Part shown: positions 21,403 to 32,404 of the stretch, piece by piece | How the letters are laid out: every line of letters starts with the position of its first letter | How positions within the stretch are numbered: position 1 is the stretch's first letter | Assembly: GCA_039707655.1 (NCBI GenBank) | Contig: CM077675.1 | Span: forward strand, 420,999,162 to 421,063,161 | Reading direction: 5' to 3' | DNA: 64,000 bases | From: Elymus sibiricus | Lineage: Eukaryota > Streptophyta > Magnoliopsida > Poales > Poaceae | Notes under the pieces: generated by a model | The model's input: only the letters and a program-made list of their open reading frames with translations | Databases searched by the model: none | Told to the model about the DNA's origin: nothing | Program-made: the position numbers and the translations under genes

Positions 21403-22649
21403 GCTAAAACTAAAAAAGAGAGCACCTAATTGCCTAAAAGAGCACCAAACTGAAGACAAATGTGTTTCCAACTGATTTCCACACATTGTCAATTTAAACT
21501 GCTAAAACAGTCATATATTATGGTATAGAGATAGTAGATGTTAACTGAACTTCAAAACAATCAGTTGGTTGTGATCACCTAATTGCCTTCAGTTATTTGA
21601 GACCAGAAAAGTTGGGCCTATTTATAATTGGCTTGCTATGGTGCTACATCACTAACAAGTCACAAATGGTTAAGATACCTTTAGATAGATCCATTTATTT
21701 TGTCCTAAGATGGCAACATTTATACGATGATTATCTAAACATGTATTGTTTTGCCATCTCGTTTCAATGGACATTCCTACATGTTTGCCCACTGTTCATA
21801 AAAGCATCACACGGGAAAGTATTTATTATATGACCCAGTCACTGTCATGCCTTTGTAGAAGTATGTGAAATTCAATTTCCATTAGTGTTTTTTGGATCTG
21901 ACTAATGTTCATTTTGCATATGGTTCATAATAAAATCTGATGTTTGCTACATGTAAGATATAAAGTGATACTCTACTGTGTAAACACTGGTAACTTCTCT
22001 ATGGCCTTTGGCAAATTATATGCGCTGCTGTTGCAAAATAAATTCTACCAGTTACGTTTCCATATATCTATGGTTATCTAATGATAAAAAAAATCTGTTT
22101 TTTTTTACCAAAATTACAATATATTTCTCCTCTTTCATATGTAACTTGATCTTTATTGACCTTTGTGCGTAATTTTACCTTATCTCGACCCTTCTAATAG
22201 ATTTATGCCACACTTCTATTTTCTATGTATACACCACTGACATTATATTGAGCGTAAAGGAGTCTATAACTCTCATTTACCCTTGAGCCTAAAAGATACT
22301 GTTTCTCTAATAACCATCTAATTCTTAGATGAAAATCAAACACGAAAAGCAGGTGCTCAATTCTTAAATTACTAACAAATCACTTCAACAAGGAAAAGGT
22401 GCAGTGGAGTTTGGCCATTGTCCAAGGTAGCACAGAGTATAGCTAGGTTTTGCTTTGAATATAACATTTTTTGTAACTGTGTCGATGAACCCTCCTATCA
22501 TTTTGTTGGTTAAATTTGTGGACGATGTAACAAGAAAATGATTCAAGGGATAAATAAAAGGAATGATGGTTAAGAAAGCTAGCCATGATGCCTTAAAATT
22601 TATGTCTCTTTACATTTATTTAAATCCCAAATATTTTATGGTTAAAATA

Positions 22650-22684
22650 GATGGGCGCGGCAACGCGCGCCATCAATGATCTAG
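22650..22684 (+). mobile_element. Second Helitron 3' end, plus strand
   Basis: A GC hairpin (GGCGCG/CGCGCC around GCAACG) is followed by ATCAATGATCTAG and then T, the classical Helitron 3' terminus. It lies inside the outer Helitron but points the opposite way, suggesting a nested Helitron whose 5' end I could not place. Confidence 0.6.
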
Positions 22685-22759
22685 TGTTGAATGATAAGGT
22701 AGCATGCTTACATGTTGAGAGAAATATGTTAGTGGGGGTAACTATTTAGATATAGAAGA

Positions 22760-23423
22760 TTCTGTTGCTTTCACCCATAAATAAAAGGAGGCTGTGCTGC
22801 TTTAAATTAATCTATCAACCATCATCTTACCAGATAGTTAACTAGCACTGATTTTCACCAATATTCACTTGATGAAGGCATTTGTGTAGCATTTAGAGCA
22901 TGGTTAATAATACAGCCAACTGCTGGCTATAAAATGTTGTCATATCATCTATAGCCAACACATATAGTCACTCATATAACAAGGTTAGCTATAAGATTAG
23001 TAATTTTTCTCATCTTCACTCTCTCTTTTTGCACATTTAATGCATCTGCCTAGTAGCACGCATATAGCTAGGCTCTTGCATGAGAGCCCACTCTCCTTAC
23101 TTTTTTATGTCTCTCTCCTTCACATAGGCAAAATTGTCATGTAAACGGGCTATAAGCCTGCTATTGTACTTGCTCTTATGCACCCTCTCCCTCACCCTTC
23201 GTTCATAAATAATCAGCAGTTCTACAGCTACAGAGTTCATAAGAAGAAGAAAAGTGGTCTACGTTGCTAGTTGTGCAAGGTTTTACATGTCGAGACCACA
23301 AAAATAGATGGGAATAGGAGGTAGCAGGAAACTTAATTTGTGGCCAACAAGAAGATTGTTGCTAGCTGTGCAAGGTTTAACATGTTGAGACCACAAAAAT
23401 AGATGGGAATAGGAGGTAGCAGG
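22760..23423 (+). repeat. Tandem host segment B, sub-repeat a
   Basis: It resumes after the Helitron and is nearly identical to 28-691. It is interrupted at 23424 by the LTR-type element. The repeated block ending ATAGGAGGTAGCAGG occurs twice here too. Confidence 0.8.
22896..23175. mobile_element. Tourist-like MITE, duplicate copy
   Basis: This is the same insertion as at 164-443, with TTA at 22893-22895 and 23176-23178. It was copied as part of the segmental duplication rather than by an independent transposition, because the flanks match too. Confidence 0.85.
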
Positions 23424-26237
23424 TGAAAGGACGTGGATGTCGCCTAGAGGGGGGGGGGGTGAATAGGCGCTTTAAAATAATTACGGTTTAGGCTTGAACA
23501 AATACGGAATAAAACTAACGTTTAATAAGTCAAGCACAAAACCTAAAACAACTAGGCTCACCTATGTGCACCAACAACTTATGCTAAGCACGATAAACAA
23601 CTAAGTGATAGCAAGAAACAATATGGCTATCACAAAGTAAAGTGCATAAGTAAAGGGCTCGGGTAAGAGATAACCGAGGCACGCGAAGACGACGATGTAT
23701 CCCGAAGTTCACACCCTTGCGGATGCTAATCTCCGTTCGGAGCGGTGTGGAGGCACAATGCTCCCCAAGATGCCACTAAGGCCACCGTAATCTCCTCACG
23801 CCCTCGCACAATGCAAGATGCCGTGATTCCACTAAGGGACCCTTGAGGGCGGTCACCGAACCCGTACAAACAAGGTTGGGGCAAACTCCACAACTTAATT
23901 GGAGGCTCCCAACAACACCACGAAGCTTCACCACAATGGATTGTGGCTCCGAGGTGACCTCAAATGCTCGGGGCAATCTCCACAACCTAATTGGAGACCC
24001 CGAAGCTTGCCCGGAGCTTTGCACCACAATGATTGAGCTCCGAGGCAACACAAGCCATCTAGGGCGCCAAGGCACCCAAGAGGAACTAGCTCTAGGGTGC
24101 TCAAACACCCAAGAGTAATAAGCTTCTCAAACTTCTCACTTCCACGTATCACCGTGGAGAACTCAAACCTATGCACCAAATGCAATGGCAAGGGCACACG
24201 GAGTGCCCAAGTCCTTCTCTCCCAAATCCCACCACAACAACAAATGTTATGGAGGAAATGAGAGGAAGAACGAAGAAGAACACGAAGAACTCCAAGATCT
24301 AGATCCAAGGGGTTCCCCTCACTTAGAGGAGAAAGTGATTGGTGGAAATGTGGATCTAGATCTCCTCTCTCTTTTCCCTCAAGAACTAGCAAGAATCATT
24401 GGAAGGATTGAGAGTTAGCAAGCTCGAAGAAGGTCAACAATGGGGGGCAAACTCGAGCTCAAAGGATAAGATGCATTGGGGAAGAAGACCCCCTTTTATA
24501 AGGGGGGAAAGATCCAACCGTTATCCCCACCCTCAGCCCGCGCATTGCGGTACTACCGCACAAAGCCACGGTACTACCGCAAGAGGCTGCGGTACTACCG
24601 CTGCAGGGTGCGGTATTACCGCTCGCACGGTGGTGACCAGACGAAGACCTATTGCACAGGGCAACGTGCGGTAGAATCGCCGGAGCGGTACTACCGCGCG
24701 ACAATACGGTACTACCGCATGGTAGGTATCATCTGGCACAGGGGATGCACGGAAGTAAAAAATTACTTCCGTGCCTACCTCCGCTGAGGGCGGAGCTGCG
24801 CAAAAGTCCGGCACGGTAGTACCGGACATACATCACGGTACTACCGCTCGAGGGCGGATGTAAAAAATTACATCCGCGCCTACTACCGCAAGCGCACGCA
24901 TCAGGTGCTAGGGACATCGGTACTACAGCTCACTGGAGCGGTACTACCGCTGTCTCCTGCGGTACTACCGCTCCCTTGAGCGGTACTACCGCCCTCGGGA
25001 GGGTAACAAAGAACCAAAGCAGCCAGATGGAACCAGTAAAACCAGAACTGCCATAACCTTCGCATATGAGCTCTGAATTGAGCAAACTCAAGCTTGTTGG
25101 ATTCATAATCTTAAGAAGAGGCAGTATGAAAATGCCAATTATATAGTGATGAGAAACCTCTATGAATGAAGAACCGGCAAAAACTCCAACATCGAAAACA
25201 TCATAGAAGATGCATATGGACTCCATTTTCGATGAACTTGAGATTGTCATGAAGCTGACCATAAGCTCAAGAACCCACATAGAGAAAAGCCAACCAAGAA
25301 CCAAGAAAGATGATGATGCCAAGAATGCAATGGTTTGAGCTCTCAACGAACGATACGATCAAGCTACTCACTTGAGAACCCCCCTTGATAGTACGGCTAT
25401 CGATCCTATAACCTGGTCTCCCAACTACCACCATGAGACCGGTAAAATAGAAAACCATATCAATGTCAAACCTTTGCCTTGCGCATAGTCCACTTGAGCT
25501 GGAAGATGATGATCTTGTCCTTGTCAAGATGGACCACCTTTCTTCATTGCACCGGCTCGATGAAGACTAGTAGATTGCTCCCCCATACTCCACTATGGGT
25601 GAGCCACTCTTCGGCACATCTTCACAAGTCCATTGTCACCACAATGGACGGCAAGCTTCAAGCATGATCTCTCCATTGTCACCACTTGAACTTGCACACC
25701 GCAACCTTGATGATGATCACCACTTGATGTCATCCTCCATGGGTTGTATGAGATCTTCCTCTTGACGCAAGCCCGTGGAAATATACCTAACCCCACAACG
25801 AACTCTCACGTAGACCATGGGTTAGTACACAAAGCGTAATGGACAATGCTTGCCATACCATGGGATCACTTGATCCCACTTGGTACATCTTCTACGCTTT
25901 GTGTGTTGATCAATTTGAATCATTCTTTGCCTTAATCTTGATCAACCTTGTGTCTTCTCTTCTCTCTTCACAAAGATGATGTCTTGAAGGTAAACATGAA
26001 TGTTCACACAATCTTCTTCTTCAAGCCATGCTTGCAATGAGATCAACTCTCACATGACCAATATTTGGATAAAACCTTGAATACCACCTTGGTCACCATA
26101 TAAACTCTTTGAAACCAACAGATGGACTTCAAGAAGTACCTACGGACAAATCCTTCGAATATAACTCAGGGCAACCATTAGTCCATGGGGATTGTCATCA
26201 ATTACCAAAACCACACATGGATAAATGTGCTCTTACA
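23424..26237 (+). mobile_element. LTR-type element without genes, 2.8 kb
   Basis: The element starts TGAAAGGACG and ends GCTCTTACA (TG...CA) and is flanked by the 5-bp duplication GCAGG (23419-23423 and 26238-26242). The uninterrupted target, GGTAGCAGGAAACTTAATTT, is seen at 47713 and 58997. TG...CA ends with a 5-bp duplication indicate integration by a retroviral-type integrase, so it is probably a solo LTR or a large non-coding derivative. It contains the GCGGTACTACCGC cluster (24544-24995). Part of the 3' half (about 25104-26230) is absent from the copy at 692. No protein gene is supported. Confidence 0.75.
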
Positions 26238-26242
26238 GCAGG

Positions 26243-26395
26243 AAACTTAATTTGTGTCCAGCAAGAAGATTGTTGGATCCTATCAGTGAACGTTGTCTCA
26301 ACAGTCATCACCAAAGCAGACACATGTAGAGGAACTGTGAAGGGTGTCTGTAGTGAACTGCTACGTCTGGAGGATGTGCTATTCACCCTCAGAGC
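26243..26395 (+). repeat. Tandem host segment B, rest of sub-repeat a
   Basis: The block starting AAACTTAATTTGTG continues the target interrupted at 23424 and ends at CACCCTCAGAGCAACTC, as in copies C (about 47830) and D (about 59150). Confidence 0.7.
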
Positions 26396-26915
26396 AACTC
26401 TAGCAAATGCCGTATATTTCTCTCGCAAAATCGTTTTCGGTCCGCTCTAAAAAGATTTTGCAGGAAGTTATGCCCCGCCGCAGAATAGATTTCGCAAAAG
26501 AGTACTGCAATAGAAACTTACATAAAGCATAATTCCTGCTACATAGTTCATCACACAACACACCGGAGTTCATCATACAAACTAAAACATAGATAAAAAC
26601 TTAGATTTAGCTGAGGCGACGGCGGCTCATGGCTCGATGCCGAGGTAGAACTCCTCCGCCGACCTCTGGCAAGCGTTGGCGAACGCGTGCTCTTCCTTCG
26701 CTGCCGCAAACTGTTTGGCAGCGTCATCTTCTCCGGCCGCCACTGCCTTCTGCGCGGCGAGGAGCTCCTCCTAAGCCTTGCGGCACCTCTTGGTGTGCGG
26801 CCAAAGAGCATCACCGAGCTCGAAGAAGCGAGCCCACGTGCACCGGCCGCCGCTGCGGGATAGCTCGCCGCGTTCGCGTGCTTGCTTCGAGCGCCACTGA
26901 CCAAGCCCATATGAT
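26396..26915 (-). pseudogene. Minus-strand helical reading frame, copy B
   Basis: It is homologous to the blocks at 47840-48340 and 59155-59675. On the minus strand, in the frame ending at the TGA beside GCCATGAGCC (about 26627-26640), the C-terminal part is rich in Ala, Glu, Lys and Arg, with motifs such as LGDALW and TKRC. The block begins GAGCAACTCTAGCA, as do several wheat repeat families. I do not recognise the protein. The upstream frame is shifted relative to the helical part in every copy I checked. Confidence 0.4.
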
Positions 26916-27025
26916 CAAACATGTCTTAACAGGCTTCTCGGAACTGAAAATTAATAATCACAAGAGCACGTTCGTTCCAATCAATATTGAAAACATGATG
27001 GTGGATGAGATGGTGGACATTTTTC
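26905..27025 (+). pseudogene. LINE reverse-transcriptase relic, copy B (short)
   Basis: The frame encodes HMIKHVLTGFSELKINNHKS and then FVPINIENMMVDEM, the segment following the catalytic YxDD region in LINE polymerases (the LKIN..KS pattern). It is much shorter than copies C and D because an internal deletion joins it directly to the CTCTCTCCGCC block. Confidence 0.65.
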
Positions 27026-27808
27026 TCTCCGCCGTTGCTTCACCCGCACTTCAGAATGATGTGTTCTTGTACTGTACTGTATTGCACACCTGATCTTGTC
27101 ACATATAGTTTCTTTGCCTGGTCTTTACTGTGGCCAGATGAGAATTCAGCCGTTTCTTTGATGACTATTGCGGCCACAGCTTTGGTCTTCTATTCTTTTT
27201 TTTTACTGTACAGTTGTGATGTTCTCTTCTTTTTTACCCAAGATTGCATCGTCTCCCCCTTCTGTTCTTGCGATGCAGAGGCCGTGCATCTTGCAATTCC
27301 ACAAAAAGAAAAATATATTTGCAACAATGCAAAACTAGTAAAGTAACAATAAAAGGGTGACTGAAACTTTAAAAAAAGTAACTGAAATCACAAAAGTGAC
27401 TGAAACTTAACAAAAAGTATACCGAAAGTCAACTGGACAAGTAAAAAAGGACTGAAACTTTAAATGTTTAAAAATAAGGAGAGTTAGTTGATACAATTCT
27501 GCTGCTTTTATCCATAAATAAAAGAAGAAGAGACTATACTGCTTTAAATTCATCCATCAACCATCATCTACTAGATAGTTAACTTTGCTGATTTCACCAA
27601 TATTCAGTTGGTGACGACACTTGTGTTGCACTTATATACCCTCTCCTTCACCCCTCAGTTGATAAATAATCGGCACAGGTGGTGCTACAGAGTTCATGAA
27701 ATTATGGAAAGTGCTCTACGTTGTTAGTTGTGCAAGCATGGGGAAGACATTCATGGAAGTTGATGTAAAGTTTGACATGCTGAGACCACGAGAATACATG
27801 GGAATGCT
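27026..27808 (+). repeat. Tandem host segment B, sub-repeat b
   Basis: The order of blocks is the same as in 17620-18440. A 137-codon open frame starting MKLWKVLYVV (27696) runs into the LINE tail. The matching part of copies A, C and D reads similarly, but with stops. Confidence 0.7.
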
Positions 27809-28164
27809 CTCCGAAATAGGGTTTCCCCCCGCTTTGTATTACAAAGCAACCATCACCGATACAGCCAACGATAGGTGCTGGGGCGGAAGCAGCACAGTCA
27901 CGCCCAAAAGAAACAAAAGAGAAAATATAAAAGAAACAAATGCCGACAACGGCGGATCAACGAAAACGAAGAAGCCTCGCGACCGCTTCGCCCACCGGGA
28001 AACTCCCACAAGCTCCAAGACTCCAGAACGCCGGCACCAAGCAACACCTCCAAGAAAGGATGCGACGACGACGACGCTGCTGCCAAGGGTTTCCCCCGGT
28101 ACGCGGTGAGAAGCAAGGAAGGGTCGCCCCGACGCCCTCCAGGAAGGTCCGACGACACCCTCAG
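27809..28164 (-). mobile_element. Short LINE tail insertion
   Basis: 356 bp flanked by a perfect 17-bp duplication GAATACATGGGAATGCT (27792-27808 and 28165-28181). On the minus strand its 3' end reads ATACAAAGCGGGGGGAAACC then CTATTTCGG, close to the tail of the LINEs at 32388 and 35246. Long target duplications and this tail mark target-primed reverse transcription. The element is a severely 5'-truncated or SINE-like LINE derivative with no gene. Confidence 0.8.
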
Positions 28165-28181
28165 GAATACATGGGAATGCT

Positions 28182-28510
28182 AGGTAGAAGGAAACTCAAT
28201 TTGTGGTCAACAAGAATATTGTCAGATGCTATTAAAGAAGTTTGTACCGAAAGTCGACGAACCTGGGCTGCAATGCAGGAGACACACGTGGATGAACTAT
28301 GAAGTGTGACTAGTAGGTGTTCAACGATTGCTTCTTCTGTTGGAGGGGCTATTGACCCTCACGAGCATCCTCCCTGGGGTGTAACCTACTCCGATCCCTG
28401 GAGTATATATGCCCCGATTTTCTGGTAGGTTTGCGACCTTTTGCTTAAAAACCCCGCAATGCAGGCAATACAAAGTTGACAGTTGTATTGCCATCATCTA
28501 TCGATAGTGG
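28182..28510 (+). repeat. Tandem host segment B, end of sub-repeat b
   Basis: The host continues after the LINE tail with a frame including LWSTRILSDAIKEVC. Similarity to copy D extends to an ACAATACAAAGTTGA block (about 28470 and 61955). Confidence 0.65.
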
Positions 28511-29931
28511 AATCTCATAATGCCTATATAAAAAAAATTATGTTTAGTGAATTTGAAGTACTCACAAGTCCGTTTATAATTAATTGGGTCTTTAATTTAT
28601 AATTGGGCCTCACAATTACTTGGGTCTTCAATTTATAATTAGGTCACCCGTTTTGACCGGGTCAATAATTTCTCAAGGCGTTCTTCCATTCAATTTTTTT
28701 AATTCTGCATGTTCTCTATTTTTTAAGATCTTTCATTCAATTGAGGTATTTAATTTTGAATTTAATTTATGATTTTGACCCGGCCAATGATTTTTCAAAT
28801 CAAGCAACAATCGACGTATAAAAACATATTAATCTCGCGCACCCTTCCACCACCTAGAAAAAAAGCAACCATGTGATATTGTAACATCAACATAGTACAT
28901 ACACCAACCGAAGCAACCGACGCGGTAAGTTTCCTATATAAATATACGTTTGGTAGCGGATAACACATACTACACTATGAAAGTCCCATCAAATCACCGT
29001 GTTATAAATAAAAACAAACACACTCCATCATCTCCCTCAACCGTCAAACTAAATATTCCATAAGTTCTAAAATATAAAGAGTATTAGTTTTTTGGAAAAT
29101 CAAAATTCTTTAATTTTGTCTAAGTTCAATGCGAAAAATATTAACATCCACAATATTAAACAAAAAAGTATGAAGATTCATTTCAAGATGAATCTATCAT
29201 ACGGTTTTGATATCATGCATTTTGATACATTCCTCTATAAATTTGATCAAACTAAAATAGTTTGAATTTTCAAAAAATTATATACCTTATATTTTAAAAC
29301 AGAGTCCGTTTTTTAAGAGACCCTACAATACCAACGTCACGGCAAAGTACGCCCAACCCCTTTAGTAAAAGTTCAATCAAAAGGGATACAAATCTAATTA
29401 AGATGACTAAGGGCTGAACCAGTATTGCACGCAATCAAATCAGATCATATGTATGATGTATGCATTTTCTAGTGCCAAATGCTTGTTGTAGCACACTTCT
29501 AGTGATCCTCACAACTTTTATGATCACTTCCTAGCGCATTCGAGCATAATTGTTACAAACCTCTATTAAAATTTTGTATGAAAACTCCATACTCCGATAG
29601 ATATTCCATCAGTCTGGTCCTGCACCGCGGATCTGGATATCTCTATCCATTGATTGCTATTCTTCTTTCCTATTTCCTTTTTCACATTTCAACCTCTCGA
29701 TTAGTACTCCACATATGGCTCACATCGTAGTCGAGACCATGCGGCCTCGTCCATCTACATGTCCTAGCCTATGTTCAGTGCCTAATGCCCATCCATCTAG
29801 CGTGCTCAACCAAGGGCCATCAACAGGGAGGAACCCTCATTTAATAACACCTTCCCTCAGTTAAGACAGGTGGGCATTGGTTGTTGTGCTACATCAAGAT
29901 ATGTTAAATTCGCAAACACATCTGGTTTTAA
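28511..29931. other. AT-rich intergenic stretch
   Basis: I see no gene. A direct repeat around AATTTATAATTGGGCC and AATTTATAATTAGGTC lies at about 28595-28650. About 29050-29320 resembles a decayed Stowaway-type MITE (TCTAAAATATAAAGAGTATT near the left, TATACCTTATATTTTAAAAC near the right), but its ends are too worn to bound it. Confidence 0.5.
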
Positions 29932-30276
29932 GAGCAAGTATAATAGCGTCTAGTCAGCTGGCTACAAGCCGTTCCATCTCAAACAAAATCCAGCTAGAGG
30001 GGAGAGAAGGCAAGAGAGAGAAGGGAGCGGGCGCTCCGTGAGTCGCCCGGCTACAGCGCAATGCTCGAGAGAAAGGAGCTGCATGCAAGGGCTAAAAGCT
30101 ACGCTACTTCCTCCACTCCAATCAGTTGCATTTTCTTCTCTCCCATGCATGTAAACATTGATTACTACAGCTAACGCTTACAACCAGCTTTATTATACGA
30201 GAATTCTTTCCTGAAGACTGCAAGTGACATGGCATCGGCATAGACCCTGCAGTCGGCTCTTCTATTAACCATGCTC
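29932..30276. mobile_element. Tourist-like MITE, 345 bp
   Basis: It is flanked by TAA (29929-29931 and 30277-30279). The left end is GAGCAAGTATAATAG and the right end read inward is GAGCATGGTTAATAG, agreeing at 12 of 15 positions. It belongs to the same group as 164-443 but in inverse orientation. No coding capacity. Confidence 0.78.
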
Positions 30277-30635
30277 TAAGTTTTTAACTTAGAAGTCTCC
30301 TTTTCTAAACCCTCTCCTCCCTCCAGTCCACAACATTTGAGTCTTAGATTTGATGCTCCCCTAACTCATGGTTTTCATGTGTTTAAGATGTGTATGATTT
30401 CCTTCTCTACTCTCCATCCACACTCGTTCTCAATAGGATAGCACACAAAATTTTCACTTGTATACCACATGGCATCCAAAACCTTGATAGATTGCCTATT
30501 TTTATTACCCATCGATAAAAAAAATAGTAGTTTAGTCATTGACTATCATCAGGGAAATAAATACTAAAAAAATCTTGTAGAGCTTTCCTGACATGTGTAC
30601 CGCCTTTTCTTTTCTTGCTGAAAATACATAATTAT
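30277..30635 (+). repeat. Tandem host segment B, intergenic part
   Basis: Bases about 30530-30620, including GACTATCATCAGGGAAAT and TGTACCGCCTTTTCTTT, match 63265-63350 of copy D, which lack the LINE that follows here. No gene seen. Confidence 0.6.
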
Positions 30636-32388
30636 TTTCAGTATGGGGGGTTACTCACTTGCAGTATGCGGATGACACCATGATTATGGTGGAAGGCTCG
30701 GACTCGGACATTGTTAATCTTAAGTTCCTTTTGCTATGCTTTGAGGAAATGTCTGGACTTAAGATTAACTTTGATAAAAGCGAGGTGGTGGTCCTTGGCT
30801 ATTCGGAGGCTGAGCAGCTTCGGATCGCGGATAACCTCAACTGTAGGTTGGCGTCATTCCCCATATCTTACTTGGGGATGCCCCTGGCCGAGTCCAGGAT
30901 TTTGGTGAGCGGGTATGACCCACTTGTGGGACGAGTAGCGTCCCATGCGGAACCCTGGTGCGGTAGGTTCACTTCTAAAGGTAGCAAAACTATCCTCATT
31001 AGCTCTAACCTTGCTAGCCTCCCCATGTATATAATGGGGATGTACATCTTACCCGAAGGTGTGCATAGCTCCTTTGACAAGGAGCTGGCTAGGTTCTTCT
31101 GGCAGGCAGGGGATGGTCGGCCCAAGTACCATATGGTGAAGTGGGCTGACATTTGCCTGCCAAAGGACCGAGGTGGGTTGGGCATCCCTGCATCTCGCCG
31201 GATGAACGTTGCGCTTATGCTGCGTTGGGTTTGGCGGATCTTGCGGGGAGATGGGGGGTTGTGGCTGCAGCTGGTTGAGTCGAAGTACTTGCAGGGCCAA
31301 CCCCTCTTGGCTTGCTCGAACTCGGCTGGGTCCCAGTTCTGGAAATCTATTCAGGCCATCAAGGAAGAGATTAGGCTGGGCTTGCGTTTCTCGGTGGGCA
31401 ATGGGTCTGGGACCCAATTTTGGTTGGATCCTTGGTTTGAGGGCGAGCCTCTACGCTTGCGATTTCCGAGGCTCTTTGCGATTTGTGAGGACCCGGCCAT
31501 CCTTGTATCTGCGGCTGCCTTGGAGGAGGGCTGGAACATTGCGTTCCACCGCTCCTTCGGACCAGATGAGGTACGGGACTGGACAGACCTGAGGGAAGTA
31601 GTCCCTCTTCCTCTGTCCCAGGACCCTGACACTGTCTCTTGGAGCCTTTCTCCTTCGGGTGAATTCTCCGTTAGCTCGGCCTATCAGGCACTTTGTCGTT
31701 TACCGGTGCTGCAGTGGCTATCCCCACTGTGGAAGGCACCGTTGCCCTTGAAGATTAAGATTTTTGTATGGCAGCTTATCCGAGACCGTCTACCTTCGGG
31801 GACCGAGGTGCTGAAACGCCATGGTCCGGGCAACGGCCTTTGCCCTCTGTGCCATGTCCCGGAAACGGGAACGCACATTTTGTTCTCCTGCGTAGCAGCG
31901 CAGGCTCTTTGGTGCTTTGTTCGTGAGGCTCTAGGGCCAGAGTGGGAGGCCCATGACCTTGCAGAGTTTCTGCAGGTTAGGGCCACTCAGGTTGGCCGTA
32001 AGCGCCGACTGTTCTGGCTCATCTTCGCGGCTATGATGTGGACTCTCTGGACTATGCGTAACAAGATGGTGATCGAGCGGGTGTTCCCGCGACGTGCTTC
32101 TGACTCGTTCTTCAAATTTCTTGCCTTCCTGCAGTACTGGCATCCGCTCGCTAGGCCGAGGGATCGTGATCGACTTAGCTTTTCCTGGACGCCCTGGTGT
32201 CTACCGCGCGTCGGCTCTCCGACCGCTCGCTTGCTTAGTAGCTTGCCCCTGGAGGCCGCTTCATTTCTTCTTCTTTCATTTGGGCATCCTTGTGCTGTGG
32301 CCCCAACATTTCTCTTTTATGACTGTGCTTGAGATGTGGTTGTTTGGACGTATGCTTTATCTATAAAGCGGGGCGAAAGCCTGTTTCG
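30636..32388 (+). mobile_element. LINE, 5'-truncated, with reverse transcriptase
   Basis: Flanked by a perfect 16-bp duplication GAAAATACATAATTAT (30620-30635 and 32389-32404). The right end is TATAAAGCGGGGCGAAAGCC then TGTTTCG, the LINE 3' tail. The element begins inside the polymerase domain, a truncation typical of incomplete target-primed reverse transcription. The remaining frame is undamaged, so it is fairly young. Confidence 0.95.
30659..32332 (+). CDS. LINE reverse transcriptase, C-terminal 557 residues
   Basis: The frame is open from the truncation point to TGA at 32330-32332; there is no native start codon. Its first residues include the catalytic YADD motif (QYADDTMIMV). Then come the GLKINFDKSE block, the PISYLGMPL block and the GGLGIPASRRMNVALMLRW thumb/connection pattern. 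Near residues 350-420 is the zinc-binding region of plant LINE reverse transcriptases (WKAPLPLKIKIFVWQL, then CPLCHVPETGTHILFSC with its Cys/His pattern). The endonuclease and the first half of the polymerase are missing, so it cannot act alone. Full-length plant L1-type ORF2 proteins are roughly twice as long. Confidence 0.93.
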   Translation: MQYADDTMIMVEGSDSDIVNLKFLLLCFEEMSGLKINFDKSEVVVLGYSEAEQLRIADNLNCRLASFPISYLGMPLAESRILVSGYDPLVGRVASHAEPWCGRFTSKGSKTILISSNLASLPMYIMGMYILPEGVHSSFDKELARFFWQAGDGRPKYHMVKWADICLPKDRGGLGIPASRRMNVALMLRWVWRILRGDGGLWLQLVESKYLQGQPLLACSNSAGSQFWKSIQAIKEEIRLGLRFSVGNGSGTQFWLDPWFEGEPLRLRFPRLFAICEDPAILVSAAALEEGWNIAFHRSFGPDEVRDWTDLREVVPLPLSQDPDTVSWSLSPSGEFSVSSAYQALCRLPVLQWLSPLWKAPLPLKIKIFVWQLIRDRLPSGTEVLKRHGPGNGLCPLCHVPETGTHILFSCVAAQALWCFVREALGPEWEAHDLAEFLQVRATQVGRKRRLFWLIFAAMMWTLWTMRNKMVIERVFPRRASDSFFKFLAFLQYWHPLARPRDRDRLSFSWTPWCLPRVGSPTARLLSSLPLEAASFLLLSFGHPCAVAPTFLFYDCA

Positions 32389-32404
32389 GAAAATACATAA
32401 TTAT

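Larger units (their letters stand above)
19092..22759 (-). mobile_element. Helitron, 3.67 kb
   Basis: Bounded by comparison with the uninterrupted host repeat AGTTAATACAATTCTG at 18128, 46447 and 61365: the host A is 19091 and the host T is 22760, giving the A|T target of Helitrons. On the minus strand the element starts TCTTCTATATC and ends with a hairpin (CCCGCAACAATGTGCGGGG) followed by CATCATTTAG, close to the CTRR rule. No RepHel gene is present, so it is non-autonomous. Inside are a gene-like GC-rich stretch, a tandem repeat, a hairpin and a second Helitron 3' end. Confidence 0.72.
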
